From JBBDIO01 sp040880365 (lineage in GTDB: Bacteria; Chloroflexota; Anaerolineae; Caldilineales; Caldilineaceae), in assembly GCA_040880365.1 (NCBI GenBank), contig JBBDIO010000182.1, positions 1-21,132 of the forward strand: a DNA stretch of 21,132 bases, given 5' to 3'. The first letter of the stretch is position 1; every line of letters starts with the position of its first letter. Position numbers and translations under genes: made by a program. Under the pieces are notes generated by a model that had not been told where the DNA came from, did no database searches, and saw nothing but the letters and a program-made list of their open reading frames with translations. Positions 1 through 7,656 of this stretch are shown here, in pieces.

Positions 1-2
1 GC

Positions 3-482
3 ATGTTATTTTGTATTGAATCTATCGGCGCGCCCCGCGCCGCCTACCGTAAACCGATCCTGCTGTGGGCAATTGTCGTGTGGGTGAGCCTCACATTGGC
101 CGCTTGTGGCAAAAGTGAATCCCACGAGGCTATGCCTGCCCATGCACCCGCGGCGAGCCAATCGTCGTCTGGCACCGGATTGGGCGTCGACCGCCCGGTG
201 CGCGATGCAACGACTGTTGATGTAACAATTTTTGACTTTGGCTATGAGCTGGATGTGTCCGACCTTGTGCCGGGGGCGGTGCAATTTGTGGTCACCAACA
301 CTGGCAATATGCCCCACGATTTCGCAATTCGGGGCAATGGGGTCGATGCCAAAACCACTATGCTGCGCCCTGGGCAGAGCGCTACCCTGTTGGTCGAGCT
401 GGCGGCGGGCGACTATCGCTATATTTGTACGATTCCGGGGCACGACATGCTGGGTATGCAAGGCGATTTCACTGTGGAGTGA
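3..482 (+). CDS. Cupredoxin (auracyanin/plastocyanin-like) lipoprotein
   Basis: This is a 159-residue blue-copper protein, probably an electron carrier tethered to the outer face of the membrane. The N-terminus has a basic stretch, a hydrophobic segment (about residues 19-33) and a lipobox LAAC with Cys35 as the predicted lipidated residue. A Ser/Ala/Pro-rich linker (about 36-70) leads to the cupredoxin domain (about 71-159). The type-1 copper ligands are visible as His105 in PHDF, then Cys142, His147 and Met152 in C-x4-H-x4-M. That spacing is the one known from the auracyanins of Chloroflexus, whereas plastocyanin uses C-x2-H. The start codon lies at the window edge, so a start further upstream cannot be excluded, although the signal peptide looks complete. 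The redox partner is not in the window. The gene stands alone, ending at a terminator 67 bases downstream. Confidence 0.85.
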   Translation: MLFCIESIGAPRAAYRKPILLWAIVVWVSLTLAACGKSESHEAMPAHAPAASQSSSGTGLGVDRPVRDATTVDVTIFDFGYELDVSDLVPGAVQFVVTNTGNMPHDFAIRGNGVDAKTTMLRPGQSATLLVELAAGDYRYICTIPGHDMLGMQGDFTVE

Positions 483-548
483 GGCGTGGAGTGAGCCGTG
501 CAGCAAGCCTGCCCCGTGCGTCTTTCTCTGATGTGCCTGTTCTGTCCG

Positions 549-589
549 AAAGCCGGGAAGAGCCGTGATAGCTCTTTCCGGCTTTTTTT
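549..589 (+). terminator. Rho-independent terminator after the cupredoxin gene
   Basis: A 15-bp stem (549-563 with 571-585, one G:T wobble) with a 7-nt loop is followed by a run of T residues (583-589). It closes the cupredoxin transcript. The T-run runs directly into the TTGACA of the next promoter. Confidence 0.9.
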
Positions 590-617
590 GACAGGCACCC
601 ATAGACTATGCTACTCT
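588..617 (+). promoter_or_regulatory. Sigma70-like promoter TTGACA-N18-TACTCT
   Basis: A perfect -35 hexamer TTGACA (588-593) is followed after 18 bases by TACTCT (612-617), which keeps the conserved TA...T of the -10 box. Transcription would start near 624. The same hexamer and the same 18-nt spacer occur in the minus-strand promoter at 17654-17683, which supports a house-style promoter in this genome. It would drive the structured region 624-1048 and, by read-through, mtnA and its followers. Confidence 0.6.
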
Positions 618-875
618 CTATTAGTTGTAAGCATAATTGAAGAAGTGACGGATTAGATTCCGTCTGCTTCGTCAACCCGCTGGAGTCCCGGTTATAGGTT
701 GACAGGCGTAGCCGCTTGACGCGCGTAGGGTAGAGTTGCCGATTGGCAATTCGGTCACCCAACACGGTTCACTGTGTAATAACCAGTGTATAAGCGTCCA
801 GCACGTATAACCGTTACGGTTGTGCGCCATGCAATTGCTATTGCAGTTGCGCAGATAGCTACGTCTTACATCTAT

Positions 876-907
876 ACCGATATATCTGAACCGATATATC
901 TATACCG
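876..907 (+). repeat. 14-bp tandem repeat ACCGATATATCT(GA/AT)
   Basis: Two full 14-bp units (876-889 and 890-903) and a partial third (904-907) are seen. Each unit carries the palindrome GATATATC. The repeat is much more AT-rich than the flanking DNA and lies within the candidate structured RNA. It could be a protein-binding site or a slippage product. Confidence 0.75.
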
Positions 908-1013
908 TTATGACGCCAGAGTGGGTGATGCCACACAGAACCGCAATTGAGATGCCGCAGGCGCGCGAAGGCCGCGGCAGACATTGGGTCTGTGGGATAT
1001 GACGCAGCACAAC

Positions 1014-1048
1014 AACACCCTGGGGCGATGGCCGACAGGGTGTTTTTT
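1014..1048 (+). terminator. Intrinsic terminator 54 nt upstream of mtnA
   Basis: A perfect 9-bp stem AACACCCTG (1014-1022) / CAGGGTGTT (1036-1044) with a 13-nt loop is followed by T residues to 1048. It lies just before mtnA with no protein gene in front of it. It therefore either ends a small RNA or acts as an attenuator for the downstream cluster. Confidence 0.85.
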
Positions 1049-1101
1049 ATTGGTACGCAGCGGATTTGGCAAGCAGGGCCACGCCACAACAGGAAGACTT
1101 C

Positions 1102-2199
1102 ATGCGCACAGTTTTTTGGGAAGACCAAAAAGTAAAAATGATCGACCAGCGGCTCCTGCCCGGCGAATTTGAGATCGCCGAGTTCGACACGGTCGAGGGT
1201 GTGGCGCGCAGTATTCGTGAAATGTATGTGCGCGGTGCCCCGGCAATCGGCGCGACTGCGGCCTATGGCATGGCCCTGGCGGCGCAGATCAGCCCCGCCA
1301 CCACCCGCGACGCGCTGTTACAGGATCTGGACACGGCCAGGTCTACCCTGGATGCGGCCCGCCCGACTGCGGTCAATCTGGCATGGGCGACCCGCCGTAT
1401 GGCGAAGCTTGCCCAACAGATGACGGATGAGAACGTGGATGATATTCGGCGCGCGTTATTGGACGAAGCCGAAGCCCTGGCCGATGAAGATGTGGCAATC
1501 AACCGGCGCATGGGGCATCACGGTGCGGAAGTTGTGCCCGACGGCGCCAACCTGTTGCATCACTGCAACACGGGCGCGCTGGCGGCTGTGGATTTTGGCA
1601 CTGCATTGGGTGTGGTCTATGCCTGTCAGGAACAGGGCAAACAGATTCACGTATGGGTAGATGAGACTCGCCCGCGCTTGCAGGGCGCACGTCTGACGGC
1701 CTGGGAACTTATGCGCGCCGAAGTGCCTATGCACCTGATCGCCGACAATGCCGCGGGCTATCTCATGCGCACGGGCAAGGTCGATGTGGTGATCTTTGGC
1801 GCCGACCGCGTGGCGGCCAATGGTGATGTTGCCAACAAGATCGGCACCTATAAGCTGGGCGTGGTTGCCCGCGAAAACGGCATTCCCGTCTATGCGGTGG
1901 TGCCGACCAGCACCATCGACCTGGATTTGCCCGCGGGCGATGATATTCCCATTGAAGAGCGCGACGCCGAAGAGGTGACGCTGGTGGGCGATACCCGCAT
2001 TGCACCCGAAGACGTGCCGGTCTACAACCCCGCGTTCGATATTACACCCCATCGCTATCTCACCGGCATTGTGACCGAAGAAGGCATCTGTTATCCGCCG
2101 TTTTCCCAGAGCCTGCGGCGCGCCAAGGCCGCAGCAGAAGCGCGCATCGAAACAGACCGCACAGAGCGCATGCGCCCATCAGGTGCCACGCGTGCTTGA
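1102..2199 (+). CDS. mtnA: S-methyl-5-thioribose-1-phosphate isomerase
   Basis: This enzyme of the methionine salvage pathway converts methylthioribose-1-phosphate to methylthioribulose-1-phosphate in the cytoplasm. The 365-residue protein is of normal family length. Diagnostic motifs are RGAPAIG (44-50), CNTGALA with the catalytic Cys155, DETRPRLQGARLTAWEL (from 187) and GADR with the catalytic Asp235, followed by the NKIGTY stretch. I chose the ATG at 1102 because AGGAAG (1091-1096) sits five bases ahead and homologues begin near here. An in-frame ATG at 1066 lies upstream but lacks a ribosome site. The gene overlaps the LOG gene by 17 bases, so the two are probably translated in a coupled way. 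Other salvage genes (mtnB, mtnC, mtnP) are not in this window. Confidence 0.96.
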   Translation: MRTVFWEDQKVKMIDQRLLPGEFEIAEFDTVEGVARSIREMYVRGAPAIGATAAYGMALAAQISPATTRDALLQDLDTARSTLDAARPTAVNLAWATRRMAKLAQQMTDENVDDIRRALLDEAEALADEDVAINRRMGHHGAEVVPDGANLLHHCNTGALAAVDFGTALGVVYACQEQGKQIHVWVDETRPRLQGARLTAWELMRAEVPMHLIADNAAGYLMRTGKVDVVIFGADRVAANGDVANKIGTYKLGVVARENGIPVYAVVPTSTIDLDLPAGDDIPIEERDAEEVTLVGDTRIAPEDVPVYNPAFDITPHRYLTGIVTEEGICYPPFSQSLRRAKAAAEARIETDRTERMRPSGATRA

Positions 2200-2785
2200 G
2201 TTTTCGGCGCTGTGTGTGTTCTGCGGGGCGAATGGGGGTAAGAACCATCGCTATTTGCAGGCTGCCACCGAGTTGGGCACAAGTTTGGGCGCACGCGGGA
2301 TAGATTTGGTCTATGGCGGGGGCAGCGTAGGCATGATGGGCGCAGTCGCCCAGGCCGCGCAAGCGCACGGCAGCCGCGTAACCGGCGTCATCCCCGCGTC
2401 GCTGACGACCAAAGAATTGATGGGCGCGCCGATTGGTGAGCTGATCGTGGTAGACACCATGCACGAGCGCAAAGCGAAGATGGCCGCGCTTGCCCAGGGG
2501 TTTATCGGGCTACCCGGTGGCTTTGGCACACTGGAAGAGCTGTTCGAAAGCATAACCTGGGGGCAGTTGGGCATTCACCAAAAGCCGATAGGGCTGCTCA
2601 ATGTGGAAGGCTATTTCGACTCCTTGATTCGCTTTATCGATCACGGTGTAGCCGAAGGCTTTATCCGGGCCGAACACCGCAACTTGCTCTGTGTGGCGGC
2701 AACGGCGGATGCGCTTTTGGCGGCAATGGCCGACTATACGCCGCCGCCCGGTCTGGTGCGCTGGTTGCAGATTGATGAAACCTAG
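2183..2785 (+). CDS. LOG family nucleotide 5'-monophosphate phosphoribohydrolase
   Basis: This 200-residue protein is of the LOG / TIGR00730 family, often misnamed 'lysine decarboxylase'. Known members cut the N-glycosidic bond of AMP-type or cytokinin nucleotides to give free base and ribose-5-phosphate. The signature GGGSVGMMG (45-53) and PGGFGTLEE (111-119) are intact, with the conserved Arg/Lys in MHERKAKM (93-100). It starts with GTG inside the end of mtnA (17-base overlap). No good Shine-Dalgarno is visible, which fits translational coupling. A second GTG at 2192 is possible. Its place between mtnA and adoK suggests a role in handling AMP or adenine that arises from SAM breakdown, which is inference. 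Confidence 0.9.
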   Translation: MPRVLEFSALCVFCGANGGKNHRYLQAATELGTSLGARGIDLVYGGGSVGMMGAVAQAAQAHGSRVTGVIPASLTTKELMGAPIGELIVVDTMHERKAKMAALAQGFIGLPGGFGTLEELFESITWGQLGIHQKPIGLLNVEGYFDSLIRFIDHGVAEGFIRAEHRNLLCVAATADALLAAMADYTPPPGLVRWLQIDET

Positions 2786-2848
2786 CCTGTGTGCGCCGGC
2801 GGATAAGATGCGCCAGAGGATAGGCGCACCAGAGGGTAATCCAACACG

Positions 2849-2876
2849 TTGCTATATCTTGCTATATCTATAGCAA
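2849..2876 (+). repeat. Tandem TTGCTATATC repeat ending in a perfect palindrome
   Basis: Two copies of TTGCTATATC (2849-2858, 2859-2868) are followed by TATAGCAA. The second copy and this tail form a perfect 8-bp inverted repeat with a 2-base centre (2859-2876). It lies in the 159-base gap between the LOG gene and adoK and has the look of an operator. No clear promoter hexamer pair is seen nearby. Confidence 0.6.
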
Positions 2877-2892
2877 TGACCCGCTGCCATAG

Positions 2893-2925
2893 AGTGCAGC
2901 AATCAAGTGCAGTACCAAAGTGTAG
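2893..2925 (+). repeat. Three AGTG(C/T)AG direct repeats at 13-nt period
   Basis: AGTGCAG at 2893 and 2906 and AGTGTAG at 2919 are spaced exactly 13 bases apart, just before the adoK ribosome-binding region. They could be a regulatory array or a decayed tandem repeat. Confidence 0.5.
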
Positions 2926-2944
2926 AAAGGAAATCAACATTTCC

Positions 2945-3934
2945 ATGTCATTTATTATCACCGGCTCGGTCGCCTACGACTATCTGATGCGCTTTCCAGG
3001 GCGCTTTCGCGATCATATTCTGCCCGATGAACTGGATAATTTGAGTTTGAGCTTTTTGGCCGACCATATGGCGCGGGAACGCGGCGGGGTCGCCGCCAAT
3101 ATCGCCTATACCATGAAATTGCTGGGCGACGATCCGCTGATCATGGCTACAGTTGGCTATGATTTTGGCGATTATCGCCGCTGGTTAGAAGAACAGGGTC
3201 TGCGCACCGAGCAGATCATCGAGATCAAAGATGTGCTGACCGCCACCTTTTTTGTGAGCACCGATCTGGATCACAACCAGATCGCGAATTTTTATACAGG
3301 CGCGATGGGCTATGCCAAAGAGTATTCGCTGGCTTCGCAAAAGCTGACCGACGCCGAACTGGTGCTGATTAGCCCCAACGATCCCGTCGCCATGCTGAAC
3401 TTTGCCCGTGAATGTCAGGAGATGGGGATTGCCTATGCCTACGATCCCAGCCAACAGATTGCCCGCCTGAGCGCTGACGATCTGGAAACCAGCGTGCCAG
3501 GCGCGGCCTATCTGCTCTGCAATGAGTATGAGCTGGCGATGGTACGCAACAAGACCGGCTGGAGTGAGGACGCCATTAAGGAAAAAGTGGGCGCGCTGGT
3601 CCTCACGCTGGGCAAAAAGGGCAGTGTGATCTATGCCCAGGGCGAGACCTATGAAATTCCCGTGGCGACGCCAGATGCAATTGAAGACCCAACCGGCGCA
3701 GGTGATGCTTATCGCGGTGGATTTTTTGCCGCACGCGGCGCAGGATTGGATCTGGCGGTAAGTGGGCGCATTGGTTCGCTGTGCAGCGCCTATGCACTGG
3801 AGCATGTGGGCACGACAACCCACCAATTTTCACTGGCGGAGTTTGTCGCCCGCTATGAGACAGTGTTCGGGGCCGAACCGGCTTTGTCGCGTTTGGCCAA
3901 TACCGAATCCCACGCCGCGACGATGTCTTCCTGA
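2945..3934 (+). CDS. adoK: Adenosine kinase (PfkB/ribokinase family)
   Basis: It phosphorylates adenosine to AMP with ATP, removing the adenosine released by S-adenosylhomocysteine hydrolase. The 329-residue protein has the PfkB N-terminal signature RGGVAANIA (46-54) and the C-terminal signature DPTGAGDAYRGGF (248-260) with Asp254 as the catalytic base. From memory the whole sequence is strikingly like the mycobacterial adenosine kinase: an N-terminal TGS-A-D-LMRFPGRF, a SLSFL stretch and a central YDPSQQIARLS. That makes adenosine a more likely substrate than a sugar. The ATG at 2945 fits that start. AAGGAA lies about 13 bases upstream, a rather long spacing. An ATG at 2849 in the same frame would add 32 residues of non-family sequence and was rejected. 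Confidence 0.9.
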   Translation: MSFIITGSVAYDYLMRFPGRFRDHILPDELDNLSLSFLADHMARERGGVAANIAYTMKLLGDDPLIMATVGYDFGDYRRWLEEQGLRTEQIIEIKDVLTATFFVSTDLDHNQIANFYTGAMGYAKEYSLASQKLTDAELVLISPNDPVAMLNFARECQEMGIAYAYDPSQQIARLSADDLETSVPGAAYLLCNEYELAMVRNKTGWSEDAIKEKVGALVLTLGKKGSVIYAQGETYEIPVATPDAIEDPTGAGDAYRGGFFAARGAGLDLAVSGRIGSLCSAYALEHVGTTTHQFSLAEFVARYETVFGAEPALSRLANTESHAATMSS

Positions 3935-3955
3935 GGTTTGGGGAAGCCATCGGCA

Positions 3956-4900
3956 ATGATTGTGCGAGGCAAAACTGTGGCAGACGCTGATGCGCACACT
4001 GGAAATCACGCCGGGGATTCAGAAGAGTATATGGCAGCGATGCCTGTCGATCTGGTCCTGATTCGTTCGGCGCTGATGGCTGATCCGGTAGGCAATGTCT
4101 ATATGCTGGCCGATCTTCAGCCCCAGTATGCGCCGGCGTGCCGCTGGCATGTCCAGCGGCAGAACGAGGCAATTGCGGTTCTGCTCATCTATCTGGGGCT
4201 AGAGCCGCCGATAATTCTGGCAACGGGGCCGGAACATCTGATTGCCGACGCCTTGAACGCAGCCGATCTGCCGCCGGCGCTCTATATGAACGTGTCGGAA
4301 TCGGTCTGTGATCTGTTACGCCATTATTATGATTTTGGCGATGATATCCGCTACATGTCGCGGATGGTTCTACACTATCCGCGTGCCTCTGGCGATTTCA
4401 CTGGGGGCGAGCCTGCCGACTCTGCTGGACACCGCCCCTGGTGGGGCGACGCGTTGGATGCCCAACTGCTGGCCCAGGGTTTTCGACTCGTCTCTCTCAC
4501 TACCGCCGATGTGGCGCGTCTGGAACAGCTCTATGCCCACGGCGGCGATTTTACGCCCGATGGATTTGCTGCATATCAACTGGAAGACGGCACATTCTTT
4601 GGGATTGAAACCGCTGCTGGAGAACTGGTCGCTACCGGCGGCACGCATGTCGTGGATATCACGAGCCGGATTGCGGCGGTGGGCAATATGTATACGCAAC
4701 CGCAATGGCGCGGGCGCGGCCTTGCCAAGGCTGTGTTGGGGGCAATTGTCGCCGAGTTGTATCGGCGGGATATTGCCCATATCGTGCTCAATGTTGATCA
4801 GCGTAACAACATCGCCCGGCGTTTGTATGAACAAATGGGCTTTCATGTTCACTGTGAATATGTAGAAGGCAATGGCGTTCGCCATGCGGATCCAAACTGA
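3956..4900 (+). CDS. GNAT family N-acetyltransferase
   Basis: This 314-residue protein has a C-terminal GNAT domain (about 175-305) with the acetyl-CoA loop QPQWRGRGLA (248-257) and the usual RLYEQMGF near the end. The N-terminal half (about 30-145) belongs to no domain I can name. It may be a degenerate second GNAT fold, as in other double-length family members. The substrate is unknown. The ATG at 3956 is preferred because GGGGAAG (3940-3946) lies nine bases ahead; a TTG at 3938 in the same frame is less likely. It lies 21 bases after adoK and 53 before ahcY on the same strand. It is therefore probably in their transcript, though no link to the methyl cycle is known. Confidence 0.82.
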   Translation: MIVRGKTVADADAHTGNHAGDSEEYMAAMPVDLVLIRSALMADPVGNVYMLADLQPQYAPACRWHVQRQNEAIAVLLIYLGLEPPIILATGPEHLIADALNAADLPPALYMNVSESVCDLLRHYYDFGDDIRYMSRMVLHYPRASGDFTGGEPADSAGHRPWWGDALDAQLLAQGFRLVSLTTADVARLEQLYAHGGDFTPDGFAAYQLEDGTFFGIETAAGELVATGGTHVVDITSRIAAVGNMYTQPQWRGRGLAKAVLGAIVAELYRRDIAHIVLNVDQRNNIARRLYEQMGFHVHCEYVEGNGVRHADPN

Positions 4901-4953
4901 TTCCGCATCTGTGCAACGTAAAATGAAGACTGGTGTCGAGGAGCACCAAATTT

Positions 4954-6249
4954 ATGGCAACACCAACTAAACTCAAATCGAACGAATTGAATTATGACAT
5001 TGCAGATATCAACCTGGCCGACCGCGGACGTTTTCGCATGGACTGGGCGGCCAAGGAAATGCCGGTGTTGGCGCTCTTGGAAGAACGCTATACCAAAGAA
5101 CAGCCTTTCCGTGGTGTGCGCGTGGCGGCTGCGATGCATGTAACCTCCGAGACGGCGAACCTCATGCGTATTCTGATTGCGGGTGGGGCCGAAGTGGCCC
5201 TGTGTGCCAGCAATCCGCTGAGCACGCAAGACGATATCGCCGCCGCGCTGGTCACCCATTATGAAATGCCGGTCTATGCCATCAAGGGCGAGACCAACGA
5301 ACAATATAATCGTCATATGGATGCTGTGTTGGACATTGAGCCCAACATTACCATGGACGACGGCATGGACCTGGTTGCCATGTTGCACACCAAGCGCAGC
5401 GAATTGCTGCCCGATGTTGTGGGCGGCACCGAGGAAACAACCACAGGTGTGATCCGGCTGCGCGCGATGGCGGCACAGGGGATGTTGAAGTTCCCGGTGA
5501 TCGCGGTGAACGACGCCATGACCAAGCACTTTTTCGATAACCGCTATGGCACAGGCCAAAGCACCATCGACGGCATTGTGCGCGCCACCAATATTTTGTT
5601 GGCGGGCAAGAATTTCGTGGTGGGCGGCTATGGCTGGTGCAGCAAGGGGATCGCCATGCGCGCCAAAGGCATGGGTTCCAATGTGATCGTCACCGAAATC
5701 GATCCGCTGCGCGCGCTGGAAGCCGTGATGGATGGTTTCCGCGTGATGCCCATGGCCGAAGCCGCGCAAGTGGGCCACATTTTCTGTAGCGCCACCGGCG
5801 ATATGCATGTGATTGACGAGCATCATATTGATGTCATGCGCGACGGCGCGATTCTTGCCAATAGCGGTCACTTTGATATTGAGATCAATATGAAGGCCCT
5901 CACGGCCCGCGCCCAGAAGGTGACGCGCGTGCGCGATTCGCTGGACGAATATCTGCTGGAAGATGGACGCCGCATCTATGTAGCGGGCGAAGGACGTCTG
6001 GTCAACCTGGCGGCTGCCGAAGGCCATCCTAGCGCCGTGATGGATATGAGCTTTGCCAACCAGGCAATGGCAGCAGAATATATTTTGAAGGAAGGTCCGA
6101 GCCTGGGCAATCAGGTCTATGATGTACCGGAAGAACTCGACCGTGAGATTGCCGCGCTGAAGCTGAAAGCAATGGGCGTGGATATTGATGTGTTGACACC
6201 GGAGCAGGACGCGTATCTTAATGAATGGAGCATGGGGACAGGCCACTAA
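4954..6249 (+). CDS. ahcY: Adenosylhomocysteinase (S-adenosyl-L-homocysteine hydrolase)
   Basis: It splits S-adenosylhomocysteine reversibly into adenosine and homocysteine, using a tightly bound NAD, and so removes the inhibitor of methyltransferases. The 431-residue protein has the substrate motifs HVTSETANLM (62-71) and NDAMTKHFFDNRYGTGQS (186-203) and the NAD loop VVGGYGWCSKG (222-232). It lacks the roughly 40-residue insertion of many proteobacterial and mycobacterial forms. The ATG at 4954 has GAGGAG (4938-4943) ten bases upstream. An upstream GTG at 4933 overlaps that ribosome site and was rejected. metK follows after one base, and the adenosine made here is the substrate of AdoK encoded just upstream. 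Confidence 0.97.
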   Translation: MATPTKLKSNELNYDIADINLADRGRFRMDWAAKEMPVLALLEERYTKEQPFRGVRVAAAMHVTSETANLMRILIAGGAEVALCASNPLSTQDDIAAALVTHYEMPVYAIKGETNEQYNRHMDAVLDIEPNITMDDGMDLVAMLHTKRSELLPDVVGGTEETTTGVIRLRAMAAQGMLKFPVIAVNDAMTKHFFDNRYGTGQSTIDGIVRATNILLAGKNFVVGGYGWCSKGIAMRAKGMGSNVIVTEIDPLRALEAVMDGFRVMPMAEAAQVGHIFCSATGDMHVIDEHHIDVMRDGAILANSGHFDIEINMKALTARAQKVTRVRDSLDEYLLEDGRRIYVAGEGRLVNLAAAEGHPSAVMDMSFANQAMAAEYILKEGPSLGNQVYDVPEELDREIAALKLKAMGVDIDVLTPEQDAYLNEWSMGTGH

Positions 6250-6250
6250 T

Positions 6251-7474
6251 ATGAATACATTTATGACTTCACCCAGTCTGCTCTTCACCAGTGAATCGGT
6301 GACAGAGGGACACCCGGACAAAATGTGCGATCAGATCAGCGATGCCGTATTGGATGCGATTTTTGCGGAAGACCCCTTTGCGCGAGTCGCGTGCGAAACT
6401 GCCGTCAAAACCGGCTTTGTCATGCTGCTGGGCGAAATTACCACCAATTGCCATGTGAATTTAGATGAATTGGTGCGTCAGGTCGTGCTGGATATTGGCT
6501 TTGATCACAGCGACAAGGGCTTTGATGGCAACACCTGTGGCGTGCAGATCGCCGTTGCTTCGCAAAGCCCCGATATCGCTTTGGGCGTGAACCAGGCGTT
6601 GGAATCCAAGCAAGGCAATATGCAGGATCAGGTAGAATCGGTGGGCGCGGGCGACCAGGGCATGATGTTTGGCTTTGCGTGTGATGAAACCCCTACGCTC
6701 ATGCCGATGCCTATCTTCCTGGCCCACAAATTGGCCCGGCGGCTTACGGAGACGCGCAAAGAGGGTGTATTGCCCTGGCTGCGCCCCGATGGCAAGACCC
6801 AGGTCACGGTGGAATATGCTCAGGGCAAGCCCAAGCGCATACACACTGTTTTGATCAGCACCCAGCACGATCCCGATATTTCGCAGGATGAGATCCGCAC
6901 GGAGTTGATCGAAAAGATCATCATGCCCAGCTTGCCGCGCGATCTGGTAGATGACGATCTGTTGATCTATACCAATCCCACCGGGCGGTTTGTGGTGGGG
7001 GGGCCAATGGGCGATGCCGGTCTGACCGGGCGCAAGATCGTCGTAGATACCTATGGCGGCATGGGACGCCACGGCGGTGGCGCGTTCAGCGGCAAAGATT
7101 GCACCAAGGTGGATCGCAGCGCAGCCTATGCGGCGCGCTGGGTCGCCAAAAATGTGGTCGCCGCGGGGCTGGCTTCGCGCTGCGAGATTCAGCTGGCCTA
7201 TGCCATTGGTGTGGCGCGGCCGCTGAGTATCAGCGTCGAAACCTTTGGCACCGGACGCATCGACGATGATAAAATCGCCGAATTGATCGACCAGAACTTC
7301 GATCTGCGCCCCGGCGCCATTATCCGCGATCTGAATCTGCGCCGCCCCATCTATCGCCAGACTGCCGCCTACGGCCATTTCGGCCGCGAGGATGTGGCCT
7401 TGCCCTGGGAAGCGACCAATCGCGCCGAAACCTTGCGCGAGGCCGCGGGCCTGCACAAGGCCATTCCCGCCTAG
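6251..7474 (+). CDS. metK: S-adenosylmethionine synthetase
   Basis: It makes S-adenosylmethionine from methionine and ATP. The 407-residue protein has all the family signatures: GHPDK (20-24), GAGDQGMMFGF (132-142) and the phosphate-binding GGGAFSGKD (275-283). The start at 6251 lies one base after the ahcY stop, so translation is probably coupled. An ATG at 6263 (SPSLLFTSESVTEG) is an equally plausible residue start, while the ATG at 6221 lies within ahcY and is unlikely. It is the last gene of the methyl-cycle cluster, with a terminator about 108 bases on. No SAM riboswitch is seen directly in front of it. Confidence 0.97.
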   Translation: MNTFMTSPSLLFTSESVTEGHPDKMCDQISDAVLDAIFAEDPFARVACETAVKTGFVMLLGEITTNCHVNLDELVRQVVLDIGFDHSDKGFDGNTCGVQIAVASQSPDIALGVNQALESKQGNMQDQVESVGAGDQGMMFGFACDETPTLMPMPIFLAHKLARRLTETRKEGVLPWLRPDGKTQVTVEYAQGKPKRIHTVLISTQHDPDISQDEIRTELIEKIIMPSLPRDLVDDDLLIYTNPTGRFVVGGPMGDAGLTGRKIVVDTYGGMGRHGGGAFSGKDCTKVDRSAAYAARWVAKNVVAAGLASRCEIQLAYAIGVARPLSISVETFGTGRIDDDKIAELIDQNFDLRPGAIIRDLNLRRPIYRQTAAYGHFGREDVALPWEATNRAETLREAAGLHKAIPA

Positions 7475-7581
7475 ATGGCTTAGGTGGGCCAGTGGGCGCG
7501 TCTTGCGGCCACAACGATAAATAAGCATGTTGTGTGCGATGCGAGCGTCTGGCATAGACAGAGCAGACGGGCATTGGATGC

Positions 7582-7630
7582 AAAAACACACAGGGGTGTC
7601 GGCCGCGTGCCGCGCCTCTGTGTGTTTTTT
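7582..7630 (+). terminator. Rho-independent terminator after metK
   Basis: A long stem (7582-7596 with 7615-7630, one wobble pair) starts with AAAAACACACAG and ends with CTGTGTGTTTTTT. The loop (7597-7614) contains a small GGC/GCC helix. The A-tract on the 5' side means that it could work in both directions. Confidence 0.88.
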
Positions 7631-7656
7631 GCGTGCCGCCATCGGGCGAGTTCGTA

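Larger units (their letters stand above)
624..1048 (+). ncRNA. Candidate structured RNA or long attenuator leader upstream of mtnA
   Basis: No protein gene is supported here. The stretch runs from the predicted transcription start to an intrinsic terminator and holds many hairpins. Clear ones are 642-670 (GACGGA/TCCGTC core), 671-703 (GTCAACC/GGTTGAC), 734-751 (AGTTGCC/GGCAATT), 770-788 (CACTG/CAGTG), 809-821 (AACCG/CGGTT), 831-850 (GCAATTGC/GCAGTTGC), 921-934 (GTGG/CCAC), 953-979 (TGCCGC-GGC/GCC-GCGGCA) and 978-992 (CAGAC/GTCTG). I do not recognise it as RNase P RNA, tmRNA, SRP RNA, 6S RNA, or a SAM, SAH, cobalamin or T-box element. It is either a free-standing RNA of about 425 nt or a regulated leader of the methionine-cycle cluster, whose first gene starts 54 bases after the terminator. 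The family assignment is unknown. Confidence 0.4.

Noticed and set aside
925..950. T-box-like GAACCGC near 936-943
   Set aside because: Only part of the T-box core matches, the distance to the terminator is too long for the usual antiterminator, and no specifier stem could be identified.
620..1050. SAM, SAH or cobalamin riboswitch, RNase P RNA or tmRNA in the mtnA leader
   Set aside because: None of the conserved core sequences of these families is present on either strand as far as I can see by eye.
4849..6321. Long minus-strand open frame (490 codons) over ahcY
   Set aside because: It is a shadow of the GC-rich ahcY reading frame; the protein is His/Ala/Gly-rich with no family features.
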